Assembly: GCF_001552215.1 (NCBI RefSeq)
Contig: NZ_BCQT01000010.1
Location: forward strand, 372,001-436,000
DNA: 64,000 nucleotides
Origin: Actinomadura macra NBRC 14102
Lineage (GTDB): Bacteria > Actinomycetota > Actinomycetes > Streptosporangiales > Streptosporangiaceae
Reading direction: 5' to 3'
Shown piece after piece: positions 16,361 to 24,373 of this stretch. The notes under the pieces were generated by a model. That model saw only the letters and a list, made by a program, of their open reading frames with translations, had not been told where the DNA came from and did no database searches. Within the stretch, counting starts at the first letter, position 1, and each line of letters opens with the position of its first letter. Both the position numbers and the translations under genes were made by a program.

Positions 16361-16701
16361 TCGAGGTGGTGAGCGCGGATCGCTGTGTCACGTGCGATGT
16401 GTGCATCAAGGTGTGCCCGACGGACGTGTTCGACCGGGGGCCCGACGGCGTGCCGGTGATCGCCCGGCAGGGCGACTGCCAGTCGTGTTTCATGTGCGAG
16501 GCGCACTGCCCGACGGACGCCCTGTACGTCGCGCCGTTCAGCGGGCCGGCCCCGGCCGGTTCCCCGCACACCGACGAGGCGGCCCTGGGCGAGGCGCTCG
16601 GCGAGTACCGCCGGATCGTCGGCTGGGGACGGGGCCGGACCCCGGGCAGCCGCGCCGACCGCAACCACATCTTCGTGGAGCGGCTCCAGGCATCCCTGTA
16701 A
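16357..16701 (+). CDS. AprB-like 2[4Fe-4S] ferredoxin, copy 2
   Basis: The 114-residue ferredoxin has clusters CVTCDVCIKVCP and CQSCFMCEAHCP and the same GWGRGRTPG tail as copy 1. Between the paralogues the cluster regions are nearly identical while the spacer after the second cluster differs. ATG 16357 overlaps the flavoprotein stop. It is the last gene of the first sulfur transcript; a promoter-like sequence follows at 16724. Confidence 0.88.
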   Translation: MIEVVSADRCVTCDVCIKVCPTDVFDRGPDGVPVIARQGDCQSCFMCEAHCPTDALYVAPFSGPAPAGSPHTDEAALGEALGEYRRIVGWGRGRTPGSRADRNHIFVERLQASL

Positions 16702-16723
16702 TCACCATCTGATAACCGTCGCA

Positions 16724-16752
16724 TTGACCTGCGGCGGAATGAATCGCACAAT
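16724..16752 (+). promoter_or_regulatory. Promoter-like sequence upstream of sfnG
   Basis: TTGACC (16724-16729) and CACAAT (16747-16752) are separated by 17 bases, a good match to a housekeeping sigma-factor promoter. It lies in a 70-base gap and fits a separate transcript for the SfnG/SfnB/SsuD genes. Confidence 0.45.
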
Positions 16753-16774
16753 CCTAACTATGTCTGTAGGGAAT

Positions 16775-17896
16775 ATGGAAAATTCACCAGAACCGGTGAA
16801 GTTCGCCTACTGGGTACCCAACGTCAGCGGCGGCCTCGTGGTGAGCAAGATCGAGCAGCGCACCGACTGGGGATATGACTACAACCGCGAGCTGGCCGTC
16901 CTCGCCGAGAACAACGGGTTCGAATACGCGCTCAGCCAGGTCCGCTACATCGCCTCCTACGGGGCCGCCTACCAGCACGAGTCCACCGGGTTCAGCCTGG
17001 CGCTGCTGCTCGCCACGCAGCGGCTGAAGGTGATCGCCGCGATCCATCCCGGGCTGTGGCATCCGGGGGTGCTCGCCAAGTTCGTCGCGACCGCCGACCA
17101 GCTGTCGGGGGGCCGTGCCGCGGTCAACGTCGTCAGCGGCTGGTTCAAGGACGAGTTCACCAAGCTCGGCGAGCCGTGGCTGGAGCACGACGAGCGGTAC
17201 CGGCGCAGCGAGGAGTTCATCCGGGTGCTCCGCGAGATCTGGACGTCCGAGCACGCGGAGTTCAACGGCGACTTCTACCGGCTGCACGACTTCGACCTCA
17301 AGCCGAAGCCGCTGGCCGGGGCGGACCGCCCGCACCCGGAGATCTTCCAGGGCGGCAACTCCACCAGCGCCCGCCGCATGGCCGGCCGCGTCTCGGACTG
17401 GTACTTCAGCAACGGCCGGGACTTCGACGGCGTCACCGAGCAGATCCGCGACGTCCAGGCCGAGGCCGCGGTGCACGGGCGGCGCGTCCGGTTCGGCCTC
17501 AACGGCTTCCTCATCGCCCGCGACACCGAGGCCGAGGCGCGCGAGGTGCTGCGCGAGATCGTCGCCAAGGCCGACCGGGAGGCCGTGGAGGGCTTCGGGT
17601 CGGCAGTCAAGCAGGCCGGGAAGTCGGCCTCCGACGGCAAGGGCATGTGGCAGGACTCGGAGTTCGCCGACCTCGTCCAGTACAACGACGGCTTCCGCAC
17701 CGGGCTGATCGGCACGCCCGAGCAGATCGCCGAGCGCATCGTCGCCTACAAGCGGCTCGGCGTCGACCTGTTCCTGCTCGGTTTCCTGCACTACCTGGAG
17801 GACGTGGAGTACTTCGGCAAGCGAGTGCTCCCGCTCGTGCGCGAACTGGAGGCGGACGCCGCCGAGCGCGGCGCCCCCGCGCGGGTGGGTTCCTGA
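16775..17896 (+). CDS. sfnG: SfnG-type dimethylsulfone monooxygenase (LLM flavoprotein)
   Basis: This FMNH2-dependent luciferase-like monooxygenase of about 373 residues has the start FAYWVPNVSGGLVVSKIEQR and ADQLSGGRAAVNVVSGWFKDEF, features I recognise from SfnG, which converts dimethyl sulfone to methanesulfinate. ATG 16775 follows GTAGGGA; ATG 16760 is the alternative, while the TTG at 16724 is the presumed -35 box. It should need reduced flavin from one of the reductases at 21711 or 23843. Two acyl-CoA-dehydrogenase-like genes follow, as in sulfone-use gene sets. Confidence 0.85.
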   Translation: MENSPEPVKFAYWVPNVSGGLVVSKIEQRTDWGYDYNRELAVLAENNGFEYALSQVRYIASYGAAYQHESTGFSLALLLATQRLKVIAAIHPGLWHPGVLAKFVATADQLSGGRAAVNVVSGWFKDEFTKLGEPWLEHDERYRRSEEFIRVLREIWTSEHAEFNGDFYRLHDFDLKPKPLAGADRPHPEIFQGGNSTSARRMAGRVSDWYFSNGRDFDGVTEQIRDVQAEAAVHGRRVRFGLNGFLIARDTEAEAREVLREIVAKADREAVEGFGSAVKQAGKSASDGKGMWQDSEFADLVQYNDGFRTGLIGTPEQIAERIVAYKRLGVDLFLLGFLHYLEDVEYFGKRVLPLVRELEADAAERGAPARVGS

Positions 17897-17933
17897 GACA
17901 CCGGAAACCTGAGCCACCGGAAAGGAGAGAACG

Positions 17934-19187
17934 ATGTCCGTCGAGACACAGCAGACCACCACCGAACACGCCGCACACACGGAACACACCGCACACACCG
18001 AGGCGACCGGCGAGGAGCGGTTCGCCGCCGCCCTCCGGCGCGCCGACATCGCCGCCGCCGAACTGCGTGCCACCGCGGCCGAACGCGACCGCGCCAATGA
18101 GACCCCGCGCGAGGAGGTCGAGCTGCTGCGCCGGCACGACCTTCTCCAGGTGCAGGAACCCGTCGAGTACGGCGGGGACGGCCTTTCCTACGCGCAGACC
18201 GTGCAGATCACCCGCCGGATCGCCCGCGGCGACACCTCCATCGCGCACCTGATCGGGTACCACTTCGCGCAGACCCGCATCGCCCCGCTGTTCGGAACGC
18301 CGGGGCAGGCCACCGAGCTGTCGCGCCGCAACGGCGAGCGGAAGCTGTTCTGGGGCGGGGTACAGAACCCGCGCGGCGGCTCCGACCTCGTCCTGACCAA
18401 GGACGGCGACGGGTTCCGGCTGGACGGCCACCGCTCGTTCGCCTCCGGCGCGAGCCTCGGCGATCACCTGTCGGTCACCGCGACGCTGGAGGGCGAGCTC
18501 GTCTTCATCGCGCTGCCGGGCGGGCGCGAGGGCTTCCGGGCACTGGACGACTGGGACAACATCGGCCAGCGGCTCACCGACTCCGGCGGCGTCGAGTTCA
18601 CCGGCACCCGCGTCGAACGGTCGGAGATCCTCGGGCCCGACCCGCTCGTCGGACGGACGATCACGCCGTACCAGACGCTCGTCACACCGCACTGGCAGCT
18701 GGCGTTCGTGAACTTCTACATCGGCACGGCGGAGGGCGCGCTTGAGGAGGCGCTCGACTGGACGCGCCTGCACGCCGCCCCCTGGGAGACCTCCGGGGTG
18801 GACAGCGCGACCGACGATCCGTACGTCCTGCAGACCGTCGGGGAGATCCGCAGCGACATCCGCGCCGCGGCCCTGCTCGCCGACCGCGCGGGGGACGCGC
18901 TCCAGGCGGCGCTGGACACCGGCCCGTCGCTCACCGAGGAGCAGCGCGCCGAGGCGGCCATCGCCGTCTACGAGGCCAAGTACCTGACGACCAAGGTCGC
19001 GCTGTCGACAGCGTCACGGCTATTCGAGATCCAGGGCGCGCGGGCCACCAGCAGCGCCTACGGCTTCGACCGGCACTGGCGCAACCTGCGGACCCACACC
19101 GTGCACGACCCCGTCGCCTACAAGGCGCGCGAGGTCGGCGACTGGACGCTGAACCGGCGCGCGCCCGAATTCTCGCTCTACCGCTGA
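17934..19187 (+). CDS. Acyl-CoA-dehydrogenase-fold monooxygenase (SfnC/DszC-like)
   Basis: The 417-residue flavoprotein has the acyl-CoA dehydrogenase fold, of the subgroup that acts as flavin-dependent monooxygenase or desulfurisation enzyme (DszC, SfnC) rather than on acyl-CoA. Landmarks are EVELLRRHDLLQVQEPVEYGG near the N-terminus, the central FWGGVQNPRGG block, and the C-terminal four-helix part ending YGFDRHWRNLRTHTVHDPVAYK, which DszC-like enzymes share. The first ~20 residues are Thr/His-rich and variable. It is the first of two such proteins here; the second (19292) is SfnB-like. A strong GC hairpin follows its stop. Confidence 0.8.
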   Translation: MSVETQQTTTEHAAHTEHTAHTEATGEERFAAALRRADIAAAELRATAAERDRANETPREEVELLRRHDLLQVQEPVEYGGDGLSYAQTVQITRRIARGDTSIAHLIGYHFAQTRIAPLFGTPGQATELSRRNGERKLFWGGVQNPRGGSDLVLTKDGDGFRLDGHRSFASGASLGDHLSVTATLEGELVFIALPGGREGFRALDDWDNIGQRLTDSGGVEFTGTRVERSEILGPDPLVGRTITPYQTLVTPHWQLAFVNFYIGTAEGALEEALDWTRLHAAPWETSGVDSATDDPYVLQTVGEIRSDIRAAALLADRAGDALQAALDTGPSLTEEQRAEAAIAVYEAKYLTTKVALSTASRLFEIQGARATSSAYGFDRHWRNLRTHTVHDPVAYKAREVGDWTLNRRAPEFSLYR

Positions 19188-19193
19188 TCCGCC

Positions 19194-19236
19194 CCCGGCC
19201 GCGGCGGCCGCACGACCGAGGCCGCCGCGGGCCGGG
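19194..19236 (+). terminator. GC hairpin between the two acyl-CoA-dehydrogenase-like genes
   Basis: A left arm of about 16 bases (19194-19209) pairs with GGCCGCCGCGGGCCGGG (19220-19236) with one bulged G. The loop is about 10 bases. It sits between coding regions and could reduce transcription of downstream genes. Confidence 0.45.
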
Positions 19237-19255
19237 CCACCCGAGGGGAGACCCA

Positions 19256-19288
19256 TGACCACGCCGCCCACCCGCGCCGCGAGGTGAC
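19256..19288 (+). CDS. Ten-codon ORF in front of sfnB
   Basis: ATG 19256, after GGGGAGAC, opens MTTPPTRAAR and stops at TGA 19286-19288, in the same frame as sfnB, which begins at 19292. The stop codon lies inside the GAGGTGA ribosome site of sfnB, so translation of this mini-ORF could couple to sfnB. It may also be the old start of sfnB interrupted by a stop. Confidence 0.35.
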
Positions 19289-19291
19289 GCG

Positions 19292-20494
19292 ATGGCCCAC
19301 CGGATCCGCTTCGGCGCGGAGGCCACCGAGATCGCGCGCAAGCTCGCCGTCGGCATCGCCGAGCAGGCCGATGACCGCGACCGCGACCGGCGGCCGCCCG
19401 CCGCCGAGCTCGCCGAGCTGTCGGACTCCGGCCTCCTCGGCATCACCGTGCCCGCGCGGCACGGCGGCGCCGAGGTGAGCCTGGCGGTGCTGACCGAGGT
19501 GTTCCGCACGTTGGCCGCCGCCGACGCGAGCCTCGCGCAGATACCGCAGAGCCACTTCGTTTTCCTGGACGCGCTGCGGCGGCAGGGCACCCGCGAGCAG
19601 CAGGCGCAGTACTTCGCCCGCGCCCTGGACGGCGCGCGCTTCGCCAACGCCCAGACCGAGCGCGGCGGCCGCACCGTCACCGACGACGCGACAACCCTGC
19701 GCCGGTCTGGCCGGGGCCGTTACGTCCTCGACGGCGTGAAGTACTACAGCACCGGTGCCCTGTTCGCGGACGTGCTCGTCGTCCGCGCCGTGCTCCCCGA
19801 CGAGCCGCCCTTGCCGGACGGGTCCCCGCCGAAGGCGCTCGCCTACATCGACCGCGACACCCGAGGCGTCGTCGTCGAAGACGACTGGGACGGCATGGGG
19901 CAGCGCACCACCGCCAGTGGAACGGTCCGGCTGGACCGGGTGCGCGTCCACCCGAACGAGATCATCCCGTACAACCCGCTGTTCGAGGGGCCGACGACCT
20001 ATGGCGCGCGGGCGCAGGTGCTGCACGCCGCCCTGGACGCCGGCATCGCCCGGGGCGCGCTCGCCGCCGCCGTGACCGCGGCGGGCCGGGCGCGCCCGTG
20101 GTTCGAGAGCGACGCCGACACCGCCGCGGGCGATCCGCTGCTCGTCCAGCGGGCCGGTGAGCTGGAGCTCACCGTCCGCGGAGCGGAGGCGCTGCTGCGC
20201 GAGGCCGCCGAGACGATCGACGCGGCCGAGCGCGCCCCGTCCGCGGACGCCACCGCGCGCGCCTCGATCGCGACCGCGGCGGCGAAGGTCGCCACCGGAC
20301 GCGCCGCGCTGGAGGCGTCGTCGGCGCTGTTCGAGCTGGGCGGCACGCGGTCGGCGGCCGGCGCCCTCAACCTGTCCCGCTACTGGCGCGACGCACGCAC
20401 CCACACCCTGCACGACCCCGAACGCTGGAAGGTGCAGCACATCGGACGCTGGCTGCTGACGGGCACGCCCCCGCCGCGGCACGGGCAACTGTGA
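19292..20494 (+). CDS. sfnB: SfnB-family sulfur-acquisition oxidoreductase
   Basis: The 400-residue acyl-CoA-dehydrogenase-fold protein has the SfnB-type features: LSDSGLLGITVPARHGGAEVS, AQIPQSHFVFLDALRRQG, FANAQTERGG, and the ending YWRDARTHTLHDPERWK. It is paired with the related gene at 17934. SfnB members occur with SfnG and SsuD in organosulfur use, but their precise reaction is still poorly defined. The start ATG 19292 has GAGGTGA eight bases before. The stop overlaps an alternative upstream GTG of the next gene. Confidence 0.82.
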   Translation: MAHRIRFGAEATEIARKLAVGIAEQADDRDRDRRPPAAELAELSDSGLLGITVPARHGGAEVSLAVLTEVFRTLAAADASLAQIPQSHFVFLDALRRQGTREQQAQYFARALDGARFANAQTERGGRTVTDDATTLRRSGRGRYVLDGVKYYSTGALFADVLVVRAVLPDEPPLPDGSPPKALAYIDRDTRGVVVEDDWDGMGQRTTASGTVRLDRVRVHPNEIIPYNPLFEGPTTYGARAQVLHAALDAGIARGALAAAVTAAGRARPWFESDADTAAGDPLLVQRAGELELTVRGAEALLREAAETIDAAERAPSADATARASIATAAAKVATGRAALEASSALFELGGTRSAAGALNLSRYWRDARTHTLHDPERWKVQHIGRWLLTGTPPPRHGQL

Positions 20495-20538
20495 GGGCCG
20501 GCTATGAGCAGGCCGGCTCTGAGAGAGGAAACCCCACC

Positions 20539-21714
20539 GTGACCCTGTCGTTCCACTGGTTCCTGCCCACCTACGGAGACTCGCGCTTCATCGTGGGCGG
20601 CGGGCACGGCCGTCCCGCGGACGCCGCGTCCGGTGACCGCCGCGCCTCGATCGGCTACCTGTCCTCGATCGTGCGGGGGGCGGAGGAACTCGGCTTCACC
20701 GGCGCGCTCACCCCCACCGGCGCGTGGTGCGAGGACGCCTGGCTGACCACCGCCATGCTGGCCCGCGAGTCCGAGCGGCTGGCGTTCCTGGTGGCGTTCC
20801 GGCCCGGGCTGATCAGCCCGACGCTCGCCGCCCAGATGGCCGCCACGTTCTCCGCGCACGCGCCCGGACGGCTGCTGCTCAACGTCGTCACCGGCGGCGA
20901 GGCCCACGAGCAGCGCGCCTACGGGGACCACCTGTCGAAGGACGAGCGGTACGCCCGCTGCGCCGAGTTCCTGTCGGTCGTGCGGCGGCTGTGGGACGGC
21001 GAGACCGTCACCCACCGCGGCACGCACCTGGACATCGACGCCGCGCGCCTGCCGACCGTCCCCGACCCCGTCCCGCCGCTGTACTTCGGCGGATCGTCGG
21101 CCGCGGCGGGTCCGGTCGCCGCCGAGCACGCCGACGTGTACCTGACCTGGGGCGAGCCGCCGGACGCGGTGGCGGCCAAGATCGAGTGGATCCGCGGGCT
21201 GGCCGCGGCGCAGGGCCGCAAGCCGCGGTTCGGCGTCCGCCTGCACGTCATCTCCCGCGACACGGCCGAGGAGGCATGGCGGCTGGCGGAACGGTTCGTC
21301 GAGGCGCTCGGCGAGGACACCGTCGCCGCCGCCCAGGCCACCCTCGCGCGGAGCGAGTCCACCGGCCAGCGGCGAATGCGCGAGCTGCACGAGCGCAGCC
21401 GGGCGGAGGGCTCGTGGCGGGACCCGCGCGCGCTGGAGGTGGCACCGAACCTGTGGGCGGGCGTCGGCCTGGTGCGCGGCGGCGCGGGGACGGCGCTGGT
21501 CGGCAGCCACACCGAGGTGGCCGACCGCATCGCCGAGTACGCCGCGATCGGCATCGAGGAGTTCGTCCTGTCCGGCTACCCGCACCTGGAGGAGCTGTAC
21601 TGGTTCGGCGAGGGCGTGCTGCCCCTGCTCGCGAAGCGCGGCCTGTTCGACGGGCTCACCGGCGCCGCCGCGTACCAATCGACCGCCTTCCTGCCGAAGG
21701 AGCCGTTGCGATGA
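20539..21714 (+). CDS. ssuD: SsuD-type alkanesulfonate monooxygenase
   Basis: This FMNH2-dependent monooxygenase of about 391 residues releases sulfite from alkanesulfonates. The start FHWFLPTYGDSR, LAFLVAFRPGLISPTLAAQMAATF, RLLLNVVTGGEAHEQRAYGD and SKDERYARCAEFL are typical SsuD blocks, and ALVGSHTEVADRIAEYAAIGIEEFVLSGYPHLEELYWFGE near the end also fits (this last quote spans several motifs of the family). GTG 20539 with GAGAGAGGA before it is preferred over GTG 20491, which would add 16 odd residues. Its stop overlaps the start of a flavin reductase that can supply FMNH2. Confidence 0.92.
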   Translation: MTLSFHWFLPTYGDSRFIVGGGHGRPADAASGDRRASIGYLSSIVRGAEELGFTGALTPTGAWCEDAWLTTAMLARESERLAFLVAFRPGLISPTLAAQMAATFSAHAPGRLLLNVVTGGEAHEQRAYGDHLSKDERYARCAEFLSVVRRLWDGETVTHRGTHLDIDAARLPTVPDPVPPLYFGGSSAAAGPVAAEHADVYLTWGEPPDAVAAKIEWIRGLAAAQGRKPRFGVRLHVISRDTAEEAWRLAERFVEALGEDTVAAAQATLARSESTGQRRMRELHERSRAEGSWRDPRALEVAPNLWAGVGLVRGGAGTALVGSHTEVADRIAEYAAIGIEEFVLSGYPHLEELYWFGEGVLPLLAKRGLFDGLTGAAAYQSTAFLPKEPLR

Positions 21715-22184
21715 CGATCCTCGGCCTGGACCTGCGCCGCGTCTACGGCGCCTACCCGACCGGCGTCGCGGTGGTGGCGGGCCTGGTCGGCGGACGGCCC
21801 GCCGGCATCGCCGCCAGCTCGTTCGTCCCGGTGTCCCTGGACCCGCCGCTGGTGTCGGTGTGCGTCGCGCACACCTCGACGACCTGGCCGCTGCTGCGCG
21901 AGCGACCCCGCATCGGGATCAGCGTGCTCGCCGCCCACCAGGAGCACGTCGGCCGGCGGCTCGGGGCCCGGTCCGGTGACCGGTTCGCCGGCGTCGACTG
22001 GCGCTCCACCGCGGACGGCAGCGTGCTCGTCGAGGGCGCCTCCGCGTGGTTCGACTGCTCGATCGAACAGCAGGTCCGCTCAGGCGACCACGACATCGTC
22101 GTCTTCCGCGTCAAGGACCTGGACGCCGCCGACGGCGTCCCCCCGCTCGTCTTCCACGCCAGCACCTTCCGGCGCCTCACATGA
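21711..22184 (+). CDS. Flavin reductase (HpaC/SsuE-functional class)
   Basis: The 157-residue member of the flavin-reductase-like FMN-binding family has VYGAYPTGVAVVAG at the start, IAASSFVPVSLDPPLVSVCVAHTSTTWPLL as the flavin pocket, and a SGDHDIVVFRV block. It would reduce free FMN with NAD(P)H for the luciferase-like monooxygenases. ATG 21711 lies inside the ssuD stop (ATGA), which supports a two-component system with SsuD. It is unrelated in fold to the second reductase at 23843. Confidence 0.9.
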   Translation: MTILGLDLRRVYGAYPTGVAVVAGLVGGRPAGIAASSFVPVSLDPPLVSVCVAHTSTTWPLLRERPRIGISVLAAHQEHVGRRLGARSGDRFAGVDWRSTADGSVLVEGASAWFDCSIEQQVRSGDHDIVVFRVKDLDAADGVPPLVFHASTFRRLT

Positions 22185-22212
22185 CCGGCGGCGCGGGCCG
22201 GCGAACGGTCCA

Positions 22213-22240
22213 TTGACATTAAGCCTGTTTTTCCTACCAT
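22213..22240 (+). promoter_or_regulatory. Promoter of the second monooxygenase operon
   Basis: TTGACA (22213-22218) and TACCAT (22235-22240) are 16 bases apart. The AAGGAGG ribosome site (22247-22253) follows at once, so the predicted leader is only about 14 bases. The stretch is AT-rich against a GC-rich background. Confidence 0.65.
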
Positions 22241-22260
22241 AAAAGTAAGGAGGCGCCCTC

Positions 22261-22791
22261 GTGCCCGCAGGCTTCCCGGTCGACGTCCGCGCGACCGACT
22301 GGGACGACCCGGTGGCGACCGCCCTGCGCGAGGCGATGGAGGCGGAGATGCGCGGCCGCTACCGCGACCGGCTGGCGGAGCTGGAGAGGCAGGCCGCCGA
22401 ACCCGGACGGCGGGGAACGATCACCGTCGAACCGGACGACGTCGTCTACGTCGCCGTCGCGTACGCGGCCGGCGAGCCCGCGGGGCACGCCGCGCTCCGC
22501 CGCCCGCCCGGCCCGCCGACCGGCGACCTGGCCGGCGACCTGGCCGGCGACCTGGAGCTCAAGCGGATGTACGTCGCGTCCGACCAGCGCGGCACGGGCG
22601 TCTCCACCGCGCTGCTGTCGGCCGTGGAGGGCGCGGCACGCTCGCTCGGCGCGCCGCGGATCGTGCTGCAGACCGGCGACCGGCAGCCCGACGCGGTCCG
22701 GCTCTACGAGCGCGCGGGCTACACCCGCATCCCGATCTTCCCGCCGTACGAGCTGCTGCGCTTCTCGATCTGTATGGAGAAGGTCCTGTGA
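22261..22791 (+). CDS. GNAT-family N-acetyltransferase
   Basis: The 176-residue GNAT fold protein has the central strand LELKRMYVASDQRGTGVS, the acetyl-CoA loop (R-G-T-G-V), ALLSAVEGAARSLGAPRIVLQTG, and the C-terminal RLYERAGYTRIPIFPPY block. A 12-bp sequence coding AGDL is repeated three times near 22520-22555. It is the first gene after a good promoter, begins with GTG after AAGGAGG, and overlaps the next luciferase-like gene by GTGA. It may acetylate a sulfur-containing amine so that it can be oxidised or made less toxic; this is inference from context. Confidence 0.85.
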   Translation: MPAGFPVDVRATDWDDPVATALREAMEAEMRGRYRDRLAELERQAAEPGRRGTITVEPDDVVYVAVAYAAGEPAGHAALRRPPGPPTGDLAGDLAGDLELKRMYVASDQRGTGVSTALLSAVEGAARSLGAPRIVLQTGDRQPDAVRLYERAGYTRIPIFPPYELLRFSICMEKVL

Positions 22792-23846
22792 AGTTCCTGG
22801 CGATCACCCTCATCGTGTACGCGCCGGACCCCGCCACGGGCAGGCAGCCGACGGTCACCGACCGGCTCCGCACGGTCGTCGAGCACGCCGTCCTCGCCGA
22901 GGAGCTGGGATTCGACGGCTTCGGGGTGGGCGAACGGCACGAGCGCCCGTTCCTGTCGTCGTCGCCACCGGTGATCCTCAGCCACATCGCGGCCCGCACG
23001 TCCGCGATCCGGCTGTTCACGGCCGTCACCACGCTCAGCCTCCTCGACCCGGTCCGCGCGTTCGAGGACTACGCCACCCTGGACCACCTGTCCGGCGGCC
23101 GGCTGGAACTGATGATCGGCAAGGGCAACGGCACGGCGCAGGCCGAGCTGTTCCACGTCACCACCGACGACCAGTGGGACCGCAACCGGGAGGGCTACGA
23201 GCTGTTCAGACGGCTCTGGCGGGAGGACACCGTCACCTGGCAGGGCCGGTACCGCCCGTCGCTGACCGACGCCGAGGTGCTCCCGCGGCCGTTGCAGCGG
23301 CCGATCCGCGTCTGGCACGGCAGCGCGACGAGCGAGCAGTCGGTGGAGCTGGCCGCCTACTACGGCGATCCGCTGTTCTCCGCCAACGTCACCAACCCCG
23401 TCGAACCGTACGCCGAACTCGTCGCCCACTACCGCGAGCGCTGGGAACACCACGGCCACGACCCCGCCGACGCCCTCGTCGGCGCCGGGACCGCGGGCCT
23501 GTACGTCGCCAAGAACTCCCAGGACGCCGTGGAGGTCTACCGGCCCGTGTTCGAGGCGCGGCAGGACCTGTTCCGCCGCAACGGCGTCCCGACCGTCTTC
23601 CACTCCGTCGACGACGCGATCGAGCGCAGCTCCGCGCTCATCGGCAGCCCGCAGCAGGTCATCGACAAGGTCCACCGGTACCACGGGCGTCTCGGCCACG
23701 AGGTCATGCACGTCCAGGCCGACGCCGACGGGCTCCCGGAGGAGCTGCACCGCGCGTCCCTGGAGCTGTTCCAGAGCAATGTCGCCCCCGTCCTACGGCG
23801 AGAGATCCCGAGCCGTCCATTGCGATCCAAGGAGAGAACCACGTGA
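22788..23846 (+). CDS. Luciferase-like (LLM) flavin-dependent monooxygenase
   Basis: The 352-residue LLM-class protein has blocks LAEELGFDGFGVGERHERPFLSSSP, TLDHLSGGRLELMIGKGNG and a C-terminal ALIGSPQQVIDKVHRYHGRLGHEVMHVQ (quoted as family landmarks). It resembles the alkanal-monooxygenase-like branch rather than SsuD. It is coupled to the GNAT gene and to an NADPH-dependent FMN reductase that follows. The substrate is unknown; thioether, sulfonate or acetylated sulfur compounds are plausible given the island. Confidence 0.82.
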   Translation: MKFLAITLIVYAPDPATGRQPTVTDRLRTVVEHAVLAEELGFDGFGVGERHERPFLSSSPPVILSHIAARTSAIRLFTAVTTLSLLDPVRAFEDYATLDHLSGGRLELMIGKGNGTAQAELFHVTTDDQWDRNREGYELFRRLWREDTVTWQGRYRPSLTDAEVLPRPLQRPIRVWHGSATSEQSVELAAYYGDPLFSANVTNPVEPYAELVAHYRERWEHHGHDPADALVGAGTAGLYVAKNSQDAVEVYRPVFEARQDLFRRNGVPTVFHSVDDAIERSSALIGSPQQVIDKVHRYHGRLGHEVMHVQADADGLPEELHRASLELFQSNVAPVLRREIPSRPLRSKERTT

Positions 23847-24373
23847 GCATCGTCGTCCTTGTCGGGAATCCCCGGCCGCAGTCCCGCACGCTCCAGGTGG
23901 CCCTGCGCGCCGCGGCCGCGGTCGGCGAGCGGACCGGGCACCCGGACGCGCCGGACCTGATCGACCTGTCCACGCTGGCGCCCGGCCTGTTGAACGCCGT
24001 CCCGCCGTCAGAGGTGCAGGACGCGCTGGACCGGGTCACGGGAGCGGACGTGCTGGTCGTCGCGAGCCCGACGTACAAAGCCACATACACCGGCCTGCTG
24101 AAAATCTTCCTCGACCGCCTGCCGGGCGGTGCGCTGGCGTCGACGGTGGCGCTGCCGCTGCTGGTGATGGGCGACCCGAAACATTCGCTGGCCGTGGAGC
24201 TCCATCTCCGGCCGCTGCTGGTGGAGCTGGGCGCGGCCGTGCCCACCCCCGGGCTGGCGTTCCTGGAGTCGCATTTCCCGGACGCCGAGGAGGTGCTCGG
24301 CGCGTGGGCCGGGCTCGTCGCGCCGCAAGTGACGGCCGCCCTCGCGGGCAGGGCCGTCGCGGGCCGGCGATGA
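23843..24373 (+). CDS. NADPH-dependent FMN reductase (SsuE/MsuE-like)
   Basis: The 176-residue flavodoxin-like reductase has the phosphate loop VGNPRPQSRTLQVA near the N-terminus and the ASPTYKATYTGLLKIFLD block that is a hallmark of the SsuE/MsuE/NAD(P)H:FMN reductases. GTG 23843 overlaps the upstream stop. It provides FMNH2 for the flanking luciferase-like enzymes, so the island has two unrelated flavin reductases, one per operon half. ATG of the next gene overlaps its own stop. Confidence 0.9.
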   Translation: MSIVVLVGNPRPQSRTLQVALRAAAAVGERTGHPDAPDLIDLSTLAPGLLNAVPPSEVQDALDRVTGADVLVVASPTYKATYTGLLKIFLDRLPGGALASTVALPLLVMGDPKHSLAVELHLRPLLVELGAAVPTPGLAFLESHFPDAEEVLGAWAGLVAPQVTAALAGRAVAGRR

